Shown here one piece after another: positions 1 through 8,844 of a stretch of 64,000 nt of DNA (within the stretch, counting starts at the first letter, position 1; the number at the start of each line of letters is the position of its first letter). Under the pieces are notes generated by a model. It was not told the DNA's origin. It did not search any database and saw only the letters and a program-made list of their open reading frames with translations. This DNA is from Arthrobacter sp. SLBN-112 (GTDB lineage Bacteria; Actinomycetota; Actinomycetes; Actinomycetales; Micrococcaceae): contig NZ_JAUSXY010000001.1 in the NCBI RefSeq assembly GCF_030944625.1, forward strand, positions 1,612,001 to 1,676,000, read 5' to 3'. A program made the position numbers and the translations under genes.

Positions 1-403
1 GGAAATCGTCACCGCGGTCAAGGCCACCGGCCGGGAGGACTTCGCTTTCTTCAACGGCCTCCTCACCGCCGAACTGACCCAGGGTGCCTACCGCGGCCTG
101 GGGATCCCGCTGTATTCGTCGGCCGCGTTCGCCATGGCACCGGAGATCGCCAAGGCCTACTACGACGCCTACGTTTCCGGGGACGAGGACCGCCGCAATG
201 CCCTGCTGGAGGGCTTCTACGCCCCACTGGTCCGCCTGCGCGACCAGACCCCGGGGTTCGGCGTTTCCCTGATCAAGGCCGGCTTGCGCCTTGGCGGCCT
301 GCCGGTTGGCCCGGTGCGCCCGCCGCTGGTGGATCCCACCGAGGAACAGCTGGTGGAGCTCAAGGCCATCCTCGCCAGGGGCTACGAGCTGGCCGGCCGC
401 TGA
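1..403 (+). CDS. 5-dehydro-4-deoxyglucarate dehydratase, C-terminal part
   Basis: The window opens inside this gene; the reading frame runs from base 2 to the TGA at 401-403. About 133 C-terminal residues are present. The stretch with TAELTQGAYRGLGIPLYSS, followed by a long helical tail, is typical of the DapA/NAL-superfamily 5-dehydro-4-deoxyglucarate dehydratases, which decarboxylate and dehydrate 5-dehydro-4-deoxyglucarate to 2,5-dioxopentanoate. The Schiff-base lysine lies upstream and cannot be checked. The stop overlaps the next gene's ATG (TGATG), so the two are translationally coupled. A dehydratase for a sugar acid and a semialdehyde dehydrogenase follow, which supports the assignment by pathway context. 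Another keto-sugar-acid aldolase or dehydratase of the same superfamily is the main alternative. Confidence 0.85.
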   Translation, partial: EIVTAVKATGREDFAFFNGLLTAELTQGAYRGLGIPLYSSAAFAMAPEIAKAYYDAYVSGDEDRRNALLEGFYAPLVRLRDQTPGFGVSLIKAGLRLGGLPVGPVRPPLVDPTEEQLVELKAILARGYELAGR

Positions 404-1506
404 TGGGCGCCCCCGCGACCGCGACCGTCAGTACAGTTCCGCGCATCACGGGCCTGTCCACGCGGCTCATCACGGTGCCGCTGCGCCGGAGCTGGGGGGC
501 TGAGGCGCCGGAGAACCACGTCATCGCCACCGAGCTCCACACGGATGACGGCGGCACCGGATACGGCTTCTCCTGGACCCCCACCATCGGGCCCCGGGCG
601 GTCAAGGCCCTGCTGGACTATGACATTGCGCCGTTCATCACCGGGCTGCCGGCCACCCCGGAAACGGTGTGGGACGCGTTGTGGAAGCGGCTGCACGAGG
701 CCGGTGGCGGGGGACTGACCACCATTGCCATGGCGGGAGCAGACCTTGCACTCTGGGACCTTCAGGCCCGCCGCGCCGGGGCCTCGGTCACCGGTCTTTT
801 GGGCCAGCGGCAGGAATCCGCGGAGGTGTATGGCTCCGGAGTGAACCTGCACTACACCCTGGAGGAGCTGGTGGCGCAGGCTGAACGCTGGGTTGCCGCA
901 GGCCATCAGGCCATCAAGATCAAGGTGGGCAAACCGGACCTGCGCGAGGACGCCGAGCGGGTGGCCGCGGTGCGGTCGGTGCTGGGCCCGGACCGGCGCC
1001 TCATGATCGACGCGAACCAGCGCTGGGACCTTCCCACCACGTTCCGGGCGCTGGACGTCCTGGCCGAATTCGGGCTCGAATGGCTGGAGGAACCCATCCG
1101 GGCGGACGACCTCTGGGCCTACCGCCGGCTCCGCAAACACTCCCCGGTGCCCATAGCCCTGGGCGAAAACCTGCACACCATCTACCGTTTCCGCGACTTC
1201 ATTGACGCTGAGGCGGTGGACATCATCCAGCCCAACATCATCCGGGTAGGCGGCATCACCCCGTTCCGGCGGATCGTGGAGCTGGCACGGACCAACAGCA
1301 TCAAGGTGATGCCGCACCTGCTCCCGGAACTGTCCGGCCAGCTGGCATTGACCCTGGCGGAACCCGCCATGGTGGAGGACGTCGAGGAGGCGTCCTTCGA
1401 GCAGCTGGGCATCCTGGACGGGCCATCGCCGGTCCGGTTCAACAACAGCCGGGTGGCCCTGTCAGACCAGCCCGGCCTGGGATTCCGCTTCCGGGACGCA
1501 CCGTAA
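403..1506 (+). CDS. Enolase-superfamily sugar-acid dehydratase (glucarate/galactarate type)
   Basis: A 367-residue mandelate racemase/muconate lactonizing enzyme family protein. The expected landmarks are in order: a KIK motif (K172 and K174), metal ligands D203 (in DANQ), E229 (in EEP) and E255 (in GEN), and a C-terminal general base H305. The KxK plus His arrangement is that of mandelate racemase-subgroup acid-sugar dehydratases. Placed between a 5-dehydro-4-deoxyglucarate dehydratase and a semialdehyde dehydrogenase, it most likely dehydrates D-glucarate, D-galactarate or L-talarate. It is shorter than the roughly 450-residue GudD of enteric bacteria, so the exact substrate is not settled from sequence. 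The ATG overlaps the upstream stop. Confidence 0.8.
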   Translation: MGAPATATVSTVPRITGLSTRLITVPLRRSWGAEAPENHVIATELHTDDGGTGYGFSWTPTIGPRAVKALLDYDIAPFITGLPATPETVWDALWKRLHEAGGGGLTTIAMAGADLALWDLQARRAGASVTGLLGQRQESAEVYGSGVNLHYTLEELVAQAERWVAAGHQAIKIKVGKPDLREDAERVAAVRSVLGPDRRLMIDANQRWDLPTTFRALDVLAEFGLEWLEEPIRADDLWAYRRLRKHSPVPIALGENLHTIYRFRDFIDAEAVDIIQPNIIRVGGITPFRRIVELARTNSIKVMPHLLPELSGQLALTLAEPAMVEDVEEASFEQLGILDGPSPVRFNNSRVALSDQPGLGFRFRDAP

Positions 1507-1540
1507 CGACGTACGCACATCCACAGAACAGGTACCTGAC

Positions 1541-2992
1541 GTGACAACTGCAACACTTTCCCTGTCCGAGCTCACCGCTGCCGCCACGGAAGCCGCCAGG
1601 ACCGCCGCCGCGGCCACCGATGCCGAGCGCGCCGCCTGGCTCAACGCGGTGGCAGACGCCCTGGACGCCAACGCGGCCGAACTGGTGGAAATCGCGGATG
1701 CCGAGACCAGCCTGGGGGTTCCCCGGCTGACCGGCGAGGTAGCCCGCACCACCGGCCAGCTGCGTCTTTTCGCCACCGTCATCACCGAGGGCTCCTACCT
1801 TGAAGCCATCATCGACCACGCGGATCCCGCCGCCACGCCGCCCAAACCCGACCTTCGCCGCATCCTGCGGCCCATCGGTCCCGTGGCGGTCTTCTCGGCG
1901 TCGAACTTCCCGTTCGCCTTCTCCGTGGCCGGCGGTGACACGGCCTCGGCCCTCGCCGTCGGCTGCTCCGTGATCGTCAAGGCCCACTCAGGGCACCTGC
2001 GGCTGTCCGAGCGGACCGCGGAGATCGTGGCTGACGCCCTGCGCGGCGCCGGTGCTCCGGACGGCTTGTTCGCCCTGGTCAGCGGCCGCGAGGTGGGAAC
2101 GGCACTGGTCCAGGACCCTGCCATCAAGGCCGTCGGCTTCACCGGTTCCATCCCCGGCGGCCGTGCCCTCTTCGACCTCGCCACGTCGCGGCCCGATCCC
2201 ATCCCGTTCTACGGAGAGCTGGGCAGCCTCAACCCCGTGGTCATCACGGCGGCAGCACTCCAGGCGCGCCCGGCAGAACTGGCCGCCGGCCTGGCCGGAT
2301 CCTTCACGCTGGGCGCCGGCCAGTTCTGCACCAAGCCCGGCCTGGTGTTCATTCCGGCCGGAACTTCCTTCGCGGCAGAGGTAGCCGAGGCCAGCAAGGA
2401 CAAGCCTGCTGCCGGCATGCTGACCCGCCGCATCGCCGAGGCCTACCCGGACGGGCTGCGCAGCTTCGCCGCCGTGGAGGGCGTGGAGGTAGTGGGCGGC
2501 ACCGTGGACCAGGATGCGGCCGCCAACGGGGCGGCTCCGGTGGTGTTCGCCACCACCGCGGCCAAAGTCCTGGAGCGGCCGGAGCAGCTGCTTGAAGAGT
2601 GCTTCGGACCCACCACCATCCTCATCGAATACACGGACCAGCAGGAACTGTCGGCTGTCCTGGCCGAGGTTCCCGGCAGCCTGACGGCTACCGTGCACGC
2701 CGTGCCCGGTGAGGACATCGCGGCGCTGGTGGAGCAGCTTTCCGGCCTGGCCGGCCGCGTCCTGTTCAATGGCTGGCCCACGGGCGTCGCCGTGAACTGG
2801 GCCCAGCAGCACGGCGGCCCGTACCCGGCCACCACCTCGCTGTTCACCTCGGTGGGGGCGACGGCGGTGCGCCGCTTCCAGCGCCCCGTGGCCTACCAGG
2901 ACGCCCCGGAAGCGGTCCTGCACCCGGCGCTGCGCGAGGATAATCCGCTGGAGATCCCGCGCCGCGTGGATGGGGAGCTGCGGCTTCCGTAA
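1541..2992 (+). CDS. Aldehyde dehydrogenase, probable 2,5-dioxovalerate (alpha-ketoglutaric semialdehyde) dehydrogenase
   Basis: A 483-residue NAD(P)-dependent aldehyde dehydrogenase starting with GTG, 34 bases after the dehydratase. The catalytic cysteine is C263 in GQFCTKPGL and the glutamate is E226 in YGELGSLNP; the SNFPFAFS cofactor-site segment precedes them. This FCTKPG version of the active site is typical of alpha-ketoglutaric semialdehyde dehydrogenases, which oxidise 2,5-dioxopentanoate to 2-oxoglutarate. As the third gene of the operon it would complete the route from hexarate to the TCA cycle. A general semialdehyde dehydrogenase role is possible, but the neighbours make this substrate the best fit. 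Confidence 0.85.
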   Translation: MTTATLSLSELTAAATEAARTAAAATDAERAAWLNAVADALDANAAELVEIADAETSLGVPRLTGEVARTTGQLRLFATVITEGSYLEAIIDHADPAATPPKPDLRRILRPIGPVAVFSASNFPFAFSVAGGDTASALAVGCSVIVKAHSGHLRLSERTAEIVADALRGAGAPDGLFALVSGREVGTALVQDPAIKAVGFTGSIPGGRALFDLATSRPDPIPFYGELGSLNPVVITAAALQARPAELAAGLAGSFTLGAGQFCTKPGLVFIPAGTSFAAEVAEASKDKPAAGMLTRRIAEAYPDGLRSFAAVEGVEVVGGTVDQDAAANGAAPVVFATTAAKVLERPEQLLEECFGPTTILIEYTDQQELSAVLAEVPGSLTATVHAVPGEDIAALVEQLSGLAGRVLFNGWPTGVAVNWAQQHGGPYPATTSLFTSVGATAVRRFQRPVAYQDAPEAVLHPALREDNPLEIPRRVDGELRLP

Positions 2993-2994
2993 CA

Positions 2995-3107
2995 ACGCCC
3001 GCTTACATACTGCAGCTTGTAATCGAAACGCCCGCTCACTTATGGCCGCTTATACGGCCATAAGTGAGCGGGCGTTTCGTGTTTTGCTGCAGTATGTGAG
3101 CGGGCGT
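2995..3107. repeat. Nested palindromic intergenic repeat (REP-like), also a candidate bidirectional terminator
   Basis: Two inverted repeats are nested between the convergent ends of the dehydrogenase and the M24-like gene. The inner arms (3024-3048 and 3055-3079) are perfect over 25 bp around a 6-base loop. The outer arms (2995-3016 and 3086-3107) match except for one base pair. Each of the four arms carries the same core, CGCCCGCTCACNTA or its complement with one variant base, so the element is four copies of one motif in alternating orientation. This looks like a dispersed palindromic repeat rather than a simple terminator, although a transcript through it would fold very stably. Confidence 0.8.
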
Positions 3108-3112
3108 CTAAT

Positions 3113-4228
3113 TTACAGCTGCAGCGTCACCGGGCGTTCCAGCCCGTTCACGGTGGCCGCCGGCCAGCGCGGGTCCACAGTGAGGACGCGAAGCCCGGAT
3201 TCCGTGAGCAGGACCGTGTCCTCGATCTTGACGCCGGGCCCGGAGGGGTTCCAGGTGAACGCCTGGTCCAGCACCACCGTGTCCGTGACGCTTGAGGTGA
3301 CGCGGGGATCGCGCCCCGCGTATCCGGCCGGCCCGCCCTGGTGGTGTTGTTCCCACTGGTCCGCGCCGAAACCATGCCGGACGTAGGCGGCCTGGATCTC
3401 GGTAAAGATCCGGTCCAGCCGGGTTCCGGGAACCGTGGCATCGAAAATGTCCGCCTCCACTGCCGCGATGCGGGCCTCGGCGTCGCGCTCGCCGGGCGTG
3501 CCGGCGTCGAACCTTATCCAGCGGGTGATGTTGGCAACCAGGCCGTCGCGGCGGGCACAGACCACCGCCATGGCGCGCCGGCCCAGGGGCCCCTGGGTGG
3601 CCAGGGGGTGCCGGAACGTGCTGCGGGAGCTGCCGTTGCACAGGAGCACCAGGGGCTCCGCGCCGGCGGCCACCACCCGGGCGGCCAGCGCCGAGACCAG
3701 CCCGAATTCGGTGGTGTCCGGGCGGGCGCCGGACAGTACATCGGTCATGATGCCGGCCAGTTCGGCGCTGAGCAGGGCGTAGCGTGCACTCTCCGCCGGA
3801 AGCAACTGCTGGCGGGCGGCGCGCAGTTCGGCGGCCACCTCTCCTTCGGACAGCGGCGGCAGGGCGTCATTGCCGACCGCGGCCGCTGCCTGGTGCAGGT
3901 TCGCGTACCAGGGAACGGTGTGCAGGTTGACCCCCAGCGGAAGCTCCTCGGCCGCGATCCTGCCGGCTTCGTTGTTGAACGTCACCAGGTGGTCGCCGTC
4001 GCGGGCAACCAGCACGGCGGCGATGGGGTCGCCGGCCAGGCTGACGTGGACTCGGCTGCCGTCCAGGTACCAGGTCAGGGCTGTATTGGTGGTGAGGAGC
4101 AGCGAATCCCGCCCGGCGGCGTCCAGGACGTCCAGGACGCGGCGGCGCTTGATGGCCCGGTCTGCCAGTGATCCGGGAGCCACGCGCGCCTCCTGGGGGG
4201 GAACGGCTGCGGCTGTGGTCTGGGTCAT
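3113..4228 (-). CDS. M24-family peptidase-like protein, probably without metal-dependent activity
   Basis: The 371-residue product has the two-domain layout of Xaa-Pro aminopeptidase-like M24 proteins: an N-terminal creatinase-like domain (about 20-160) and a C-terminal pita-bread domain containing a HHQGG segment. The usual metal ligands are not evident. The place where two aspartates normally occur reads RRDGLVANITRWIRF, and the first of the two C-terminal glutamates is missing in QAFTWNPSGPG, while the last one may be kept in KIEDTVLL. The ATG at 4228 overlaps the stop of the upstream Gfo-DUF6807 gene by four bases (ATGA), so the two are probably made together. A binding or non-hydrolytic role is inferred. 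Confidence 0.65.
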   Translation of the reverse strand: MTQTTAAAVPPQEARVAPGSLADRAIKRRRVLDVLDAAGRDSLLLTTNTALTWYLDGSRVHVSLAGDPIAAVLVARDGDHLVTFNNEAGRIAAEELPLGVNLHTVPWYANLHQAAAAVGNDALPPLSEGEVAAELRAARQQLLPAESARYALLSAELAGIMTDVLSGARPDTTEFGLVSALAARVVAAGAEPLVLLCNGSSRSTFRHPLATQGPLGRRAMAVVCARRDGLVANITRWIRFDAGTPGERDAEARIAAVEADIFDATVPGTRLDRIFTEIQAAYVRHGFGADQWEQHHQGGPAGYAGRDPRVTSSVTDTVVLDQAFTWNPSGPGVKIEDTVLLTESGLRVLTVDPRWPAATVNGLERPVTLQL

Positions 4229-6282
4229 GACAGGTCCCCCTGCTGGTTGATCAGTGTTTCGATGTCGGCTGTGGCCAGGAGTCCGTCGGCCACAAAAACG
4301 GTGATGTGCCGCCGCACCGGGTTCCCGGGCTCCGCGATGACAGGCGTATCCCACGCCAGCGACTGGCCCACGCCCGGGTAGCCGTCCACCCGGACAAACC
4401 ACGGATCCGGGGAGTCCCCGGATGCCACGAACACCAAGGTGGCCGGGCCGCCGTCGAACGTTCCCGACCAGGCGAGCCACGGCGTGACGCTGCCGTGCGT
4501 CTGCGACTCCCCGGCGCCGGCCGGTGTCCAGACGGCCGCGTCCACGCATTCGGGAAGCCGCCAGAAGAAGCCGCCGTAGCCACCCTCGAACCGGCCGTTG
4601 GAGCCCGGGCTGCCCAGGCTGACCGGCGTGCTTCCGGCAGGTGACAGTGCAAAGTCCAGTGACAGCCGCCAGGCGGAGGGCGCGACGCCGGACCACGCCC
4701 AGGTGCGCTCCTCGAGGAGGACGGGGGAGCCGTCCTGCCCGTTCCAGCTCAGCGTCTCCCGCAGGACGCCGGGCCTGCCGGCGCCGGCGTCGGGCTGGAA
4801 CGACGCGGTGCCGGTGCTTGCGATGCTGCCGTGGTCCGGGCGCCAGACGTACTGGCCGGCTTCCCTGGTGTAGGTGCGGCCGCCCCAGAAATTCACCCCG
4901 TCCACATCCTGCAGGGCCACGCCGGCGCCCAGGTGCCACACGTGGTCCAGGGGCTGGTGGTCTGTCACCACGGTGCCGTTCAGGGTGCGCACCGGATGCA
5001 GGTAGGGGCGCGGGGAAGAAACCGGCCGGATATGGCTGCCGTCCTGGTAGTCCGCGACCGGGCGGCCCCCAACGCTCAGCGTCCGGACCGGCGGAAGGGG
5101 GCGGGCCCAGGGGACACCGAGTTCGGCGAATGTTGCCTGTGCCTTGACGGCGCGTTCCACCAGGCCGGAGATGCCCTGCACCACGGGGTGGGCGTCGTCG
5201 CCCTCGCCTTGCCAGGTGATGAATTCGGCGCCGATCGGGGCGGGTGCCGGCGCTGTACGGATGGCTTCCAGGACGGTGGTGAATGCTCCGGTGTCCTCCA
5301 GCGCGCACAGCAGCTGCGTCCCGTTGGCACGGGCGTCCAGCAGGTTTTCGAGCAGGTCCGTCCGGCCGAAAGACTCGCGGCGCTCGCCGTCCGGGGTGGT
5401 GATGACAACGTCATCCTCCGTGTAGGAGAGGGTGATCTCGCCCAGGGTTCCGTGCACGGTGACGGCGGGGTTGAGCTGTTCGGGGGCACAGAGCGTGAGG
5501 GCGCAGAGCAGCGTGTTTCCGCCTGCGGTGCGGACCCGAAGAATGGAGGTGTCGTCGCTCTCGGTGTCGTTGGCCCGGTACAGGTCTGTTTCCACCGAGA
5601 CGACGTCCGCGAGGGTATGAGCGCCCGCCAGGTGCAATCCGGTGGCAACGGCGTGGGCGAGGGCATTTGTGGCCACCCCGTCCACAACGTCCGTGCCGTC
5701 GAGGCTGCGCTTTCCGGCCCAGCGCGAGCGGTTGAAGTACGCCTTGGTCCGCAGCCATTGGCCGGTGGCGCTGAGACCCAGGACGGTGCCGATTTCACCC
5801 GTATCCACCAGGTCCCGGATGGCGGGCAGGGCTTGGGAGCCCAGGCTTTGGAAGCCCACCTGGACCAGGCGCCCGTGCTCCCGGGCCGCGGCCAGGACCT
5901 GCTCGAACTGCGCCAGCGATGCCACCGGCGGCTTTTCGACATAGACGTCCATCCCGGCTTGCAGTGCTGCGATGGCCAGCGGGGCATGGGTCTGGATGGG
6001 AGTGGCAAGAATGACGACGTCGGCACCCGGCTGCGCAGCGAGCAGGCCGTCCAAGTCGGGGAACACTGCCACGGTGTCCGCGAGCGTGCCCGCCTGCGGC
6101 GGGTTGGGATCGGCGACGGCCACCAGTTCCAGGGCACCGGCCTGTTCGAGCCGGGCCAGGTTGGCAAGGTGCCGCTCGCCGAAGCCGTGCACGCCCACCA
6201 AGGCAATGCGGGGGACGGCGGCCGGAGGTTTGGGCGTGTTCTCGCGCCCGGGTTCCGTGGAGGCGGCTTGCTGAATAGTCAC
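4225..6282 (-). CDS. Gfo/Idh/MocA oxidoreductase fused to a DUF6807 (PmoA-like) domain
   Basis: A 685-residue two-domain protein with a GTG start. The N-terminal 370 or so residues are a Gfo/Idh/MocA NAD(P)-dependent oxidoreductase: a Rossmann motif in ALVGVHGFGERH near residue 30 and the family EKPP motif near residue 115. From about residue 385 to the end the protein resembles DUF6807, with conserved HPVRTLNG, DHQPLDHVWHLG, NFWGG and EGGYGGFFWRLPE segments. The function of that domain is not known. The gene lies between an esterase-like hydrolase and a degenerate M24 protein in a carbohydrate operon, so oxidation of a sugar or sugar derivative is likely. The N-terminal half is closely similar to the stand-alone oxidoreductase at 18569-19774. 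Confidence 0.8.
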   Translation of the reverse strand: MTIQQAASTEPGRENTPKPPAAVPRIALVGVHGFGERHLANLARLEQAGALELVAVADPNPPQAGTLADTVAVFPDLDGLLAAQPGADVVILATPIQTHAPLAIAALQAGMDVYVEKPPVASLAQFEQVLAAAREHGRLVQVGFQSLGSQALPAIRDLVDTGEIGTVLGLSATGQWLRTKAYFNRSRWAGKRSLDGTDVVDGVATNALAHAVATGLHLAGAHTLADVVSVETDLYRANDTESDDTSILRVRTAGGNTLLCALTLCAPEQLNPAVTVHGTLGEITLSYTEDDVVITTPDGERRESFGRTDLLENLLDARANGTQLLCALEDTGAFTTVLEAIRTAPAPAPIGAEFITWQGEGDDAHPVVQGISGLVERAVKAQATFAELGVPWARPLPPVRTLSVGGRPVADYQDGSHIRPVSSPRPYLHPVRTLNGTVVTDHQPLDHVWHLGAGVALQDVDGVNFWGGRTYTREAGQYVWRPDHGSIASTGTASFQPDAGAGRPGVLRETLSWNGQDGSPVLLEERTWAWSGVAPSAWRLSLDFALSPAGSTPVSLGSPGSNGRFEGGYGGFFWRLPECVDAAVWTPAGAGESQTHGSVTPWLAWSGTFDGGPATLVFVASGDSPDPWFVRVDGYPGVGQSLAWDTPVIAEPGNPVRRHITVFVADGLLATADIETLINQQGDLS

Positions 6283-6313
6283 GTGGGTCCTTGGGAGTGT
6301 TGCCGGTAGGGGG

Positions 6314-7435
6314 TCAGTTGGTCAGCGTTTCAGCCAGGAATTGGAGGGCTTCGTCCTGCATGGCCGCCGTGAAGACGTGCCCGCCGGGCCAGAAGCTTCC
6401 GGCGTACCTGTCCGTGCCGCTGTGCAGGGATTCGAGCAACCGGTGGGCCTGGCGCATCCCGTCCTCCGGGAAGAGCTCATCCGCCAAGGCATACTGCACC
6501 AGGAACCGGGCGGCCCCCGAACGTGCGGTGAGCTCGGGCCAATCACCCAGGCGCCAGAGCCCCGGGGTTTGCAGCAGCCACGAGTGCGCGTCGAGGTAGG
6601 CGGGGAAGAGGGATTCGAAGGTGGTCATCATGCAGGTGACCACGGCTGCCCGGATGCGCGGGCTCAGGGCGGCGAGCGTCAGGGAGCGGCCGCCCCCGCC
6701 GGAGAAGCCGATGCACCCCAGATTGTCTGCATCCACGCCGGGCAGTGCGGCCAGGACGTCGAGGGCGGCGAGGTCGTCGTGGGCCACCATGCCGGCCAGG
6801 CTGGTGCCCAGGAGCCCTGCCGCCTTGGCCACGGTGTCCTCGTGGAAGCCGGCAGCGGCGTTGTATTCCTCCGCGTCGGAAGGCACGACGCCGTCCGCCC
6901 GCCATTGTGCCTGCCGCGCGTCGGCGGCCGCAGCGGTCCGCCACGGCGGGGTGGAGAGGTCAAACCTGCGGCTTCCCCAGGCAAAGGCATCGTGGGCCAG
7001 GACGGCGAATCCTTGGCGGGCGATCCCGGTGGCCAGTGCCCGGCCGTCATAGTGCCCGGCGCGGGCGGCAGCCGCCGATGGGTGGGTTGCCGGGAGATCC
7101 ACCAGCCGGTCCGCGCCGCCGAACTTGTTTCCGCCGTGGCAGTGCAGGGCCAGTACGCCTGGCAGTGGCCCGGAACTTCCGGCCGGACGGACCAGCCAGC
7201 CCGTGGTGGGCGGCCCGAAGCCCAACTGCCAGCTCAGCTCGGTGGTGGTGGCGTCGTCGTACGTTTCCTCCCAGTGCACCCTTATTTCCAAAGGCGCGGG
7301 CGCACCGGGGACGCCCAAAGCATCGGATAGCTTCTGCGCGGCGGCGGTGGACGCCAGGTAGCGGGGGTGGGCCCGGACATAGGCAGGCCAGTCGTCGTAT
7401 CCGGCGATGGCGCTGGGCCGTGCTGTCTTGATCAT
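6314..7435 (-). CDS. Alpha/beta hydrolase, acetylxylan-esterase/dienelactone-hydrolase-like
   Basis: A 373-residue alpha/beta hydrolase with no signal peptide, so it is probably cytoplasmic. The nucleophile elbow is GFSGGGG (S245), preceded by a glycine-rich oxyanion segment HCHGGNKF near residue 100. The acid is probably D319 in ALADELF and the histidine H353 in WPGGHVF. The fold and motif layout match large serine esterases annotated as acetylxylan esterases or abhydrolase family 25. It lies between a sugar-binding lipoprotein gene and the Gfo-DUF6807 gene, all on the minus strand. Removing ester groups from imported oligosaccharides is the likely role; the substrate cannot be read from the sequence. 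Confidence 0.7.
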   Translation of the reverse strand: MIKTARPSAIAGYDDWPAYVRAHPRYLASTAAAQKLSDALGVPGAPAPLEIRVHWEETYDDATTTELSWQLGFGPPTTGWLVRPAGSSGPLPGVLALHCHGGNKFGGADRLVDLPATHPSAAAARAGHYDGRALATGIARQGFAVLAHDAFAWGSRRFDLSTPPWRTAAAADARQAQWRADGVVPSDAEEYNAAAGFHEDTVAKAAGLLGTSLAGMVAHDDLAALDVLAALPGVDADNLGCIGFSGGGGRSLTLAALSPRIRAAVVTCMMTTFESLFPAYLDAHSWLLQTPGLWRLGDWPELTARSGAARFLVQYALADELFPEDGMRQAHRLLESLHSGTDRYAGSFWPGGHVFTAAMQDEALQFLAETLTN

Positions 7436-7486
7436 GTGCCTGCCTCCTTTCGTTGGTTGTCGCCTGTGAATCTGTCCGCCGCGGGG

Positions 7487-8782
7487 TCAGGCGAGGTTTT
7501 GGTTGACTTCTGAAATCATGCCTTTGGCGGCGTCCCGCGGCGAGATCTTTCCGAAGAGTACATCTGTGTTGTAACGGTTCAAAACCTCCATGGTTGCCGA
7601 TGATCCTGCCGGGAAAGGCCTGGGCGCCGGGATTTTCATGGCCGCAATCCGGTCCAGGTAGGTGGCTTCCTTCTGCTGGGTTTCCTTCAGCAGGGGAGTG
7701 ATTCCCGCCTTGAGCTCGGTGTTGGCAGGCATGCCGCGGTCACTCTTGATCTTGCCGGCCGCGTCCATGTTGTTGACCAGGTAGTTGATGAACAGGGCCG
7801 CTTCCTTGGGCTGGGACGATTTGGACGAGATGGCGTATTCCATCGAGGACCGCAGCCACGCCCCCGGCGTCTTGCTTTCGCCGGGGAGTTTCATCATGAC
7901 CAGCGGGGCGCCGGAGTAGGACGTCATCTGGTTGCTCCAGGAAATCTTCATTCCTTGCTTTCCCTGGCCCATCAGCGTCATCTCGGGCTGGGCGGAGCCG
8001 TCCTCGACGGTCTGGGAGGCAGATGGGGCGCCGCCTGTTTCCATCAGGTTCTTGTTGAGCTCAAACCACTTGGCGAGCGTGTCTTCGCTGATGCCCATTT
8101 TCTTGCCGTCGTCCGTGTAGAGCTCCTGGCCGTTCTGCCGCGCCCAGACGGCGAGGAAGGAGTCGTTGGCCATCGGGGTGGTGCCGAAGGTGCCGGCCGG
8201 CGACTTTTTGGTGAGTTCCGCGGCGATCCGTGCGTAGTCGTCCCACGTCCAGGTTTCGTCGTCCGGCAGCGGTACGCCGGCGGCCTCGAAGACCTTGGGG
8301 TCCAGGACCATGGACATGGAGTTGACGCCGGCAGTGATGGTGTACTGCTTGCCGTTGATCTTGCCCAGGTCAACGGTCCCTTCGGCGAACTTTGAGGTGT
8401 CGATCTGGCCCTTGACCTTGTCCAGGTCCAGGAGGACGCCGCGGCTGGCGTATTCGCTGGGGTAGGCGCCGCTCATGGCGATCACGTCCGGGGTGGTTCC
8501 GCCGGCGATTTGGGTGGCCATCTTGTCCCAATAGGAGCTGAATTCCGTGTTCTCGCCCTGGACCTTGATGGTGGGGTTGGCGGCTTCGAAGGCTTTGATG
8601 ACCTCCATGGTGGTCTTTGCCCTGGAGTCGTTGCCCCACCAGGCGAACCGGATCGTGACGGGATGCTCCGCCGTCCCCGCTTTTCCGGCCTGCGGGCTGT
8701 TGCCGCAGCCGGTCAGAACCAGGGCCAGTGCGGCGGCGGCACCGGTGATTCCCATCACGGATTTCCTGAGACCAAACTTCAT
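7487..8782 (-). CDS. Sugar ABC transporter substrate-binding lipoprotein
   Basis: A 431-residue extracellular solute-binding protein family 1 product. The start at 8782 is chosen because a GAGGGG ribosome-binding site sits just upstream and the protein then opens with a textbook lipoprotein signal (MKFGLRKS, a hydrophobic run, lipobox LTGC). The mature domain begins VTIRFAWWGND and contains the SSYWDKMATQIAG region typical of oligosaccharide binders. It is divergent from a permease pair that starts at 9130 and is probably its partner. It is clearly paralogous to the binding protein at 11296-12654. No ATP-binding subunit lies nearby, so a shared ATPase encoded elsewhere is inferred. Confidence 0.85.
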   Translation of the reverse strand: MKFGLRKSVMGITGAAAALALVLTGCGNSPQAGKAGTAEHPVTIRFAWWGNDSRAKTTMEVIKAFEAANPTIKVQGENTEFSSYWDKMATQIAGGTTPDVIAMSGAYPSEYASRGVLLDLDKVKGQIDTSKFAEGTVDLGKINGKQYTITAGVNSMSMVLDPKVFEAAGVPLPDDETWTWDDYARIAAELTKKSPAGTFGTTPMANDSFLAVWARQNGQELYTDDGKKMGISEDTLAKWFELNKNLMETGGAPSASQTVEDGSAQPEMTLMGQGKQGMKISWSNQMTSYSGAPLVMMKLPGESKTPGAWLRSSMEYAISSKSSQPKEAALFINYLVNNMDAAGKIKSDRGMPANTELKAGITPLLKETQQKEATYLDRIAAMKIPAPRPFPAGSSATMEVLNRYNTDVLFGKISPRDAAKGMISEVNQNLA

Positions 8783-8830
8783 TGTCGTGCCCCTCATTTT
8801 TTGTGACTGTGCGACCCTGTTATGCGTAAC

Positions 8831-8844
8831 AGAAAACGTTTTCT
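8831..8844. promoter_or_regulatory. LacI-type operator palindrome
   Basis: AGAAAACGTTTTCT is a perfect 14-bp palindrome with the central CG typical of LacI/GalR-family operators. It lies 49 bases upstream of the binding-protein start, in the divergent region shared with the permease genes. A related half-like sequence (GAAACCGTTTAC) follows about 35 bases later. The cognate regulator is not obvious in this window, because the only LacI gene here seems tied to a different operator. Confidence 0.6.

Noticed and set aside
4229..5308. Very long minus-strand extension of the M24-like frame
   Set aside because: It is a shadow frame of the Gfo-DUF6807 gene; the coupled ATG at 4228 matches the family start.
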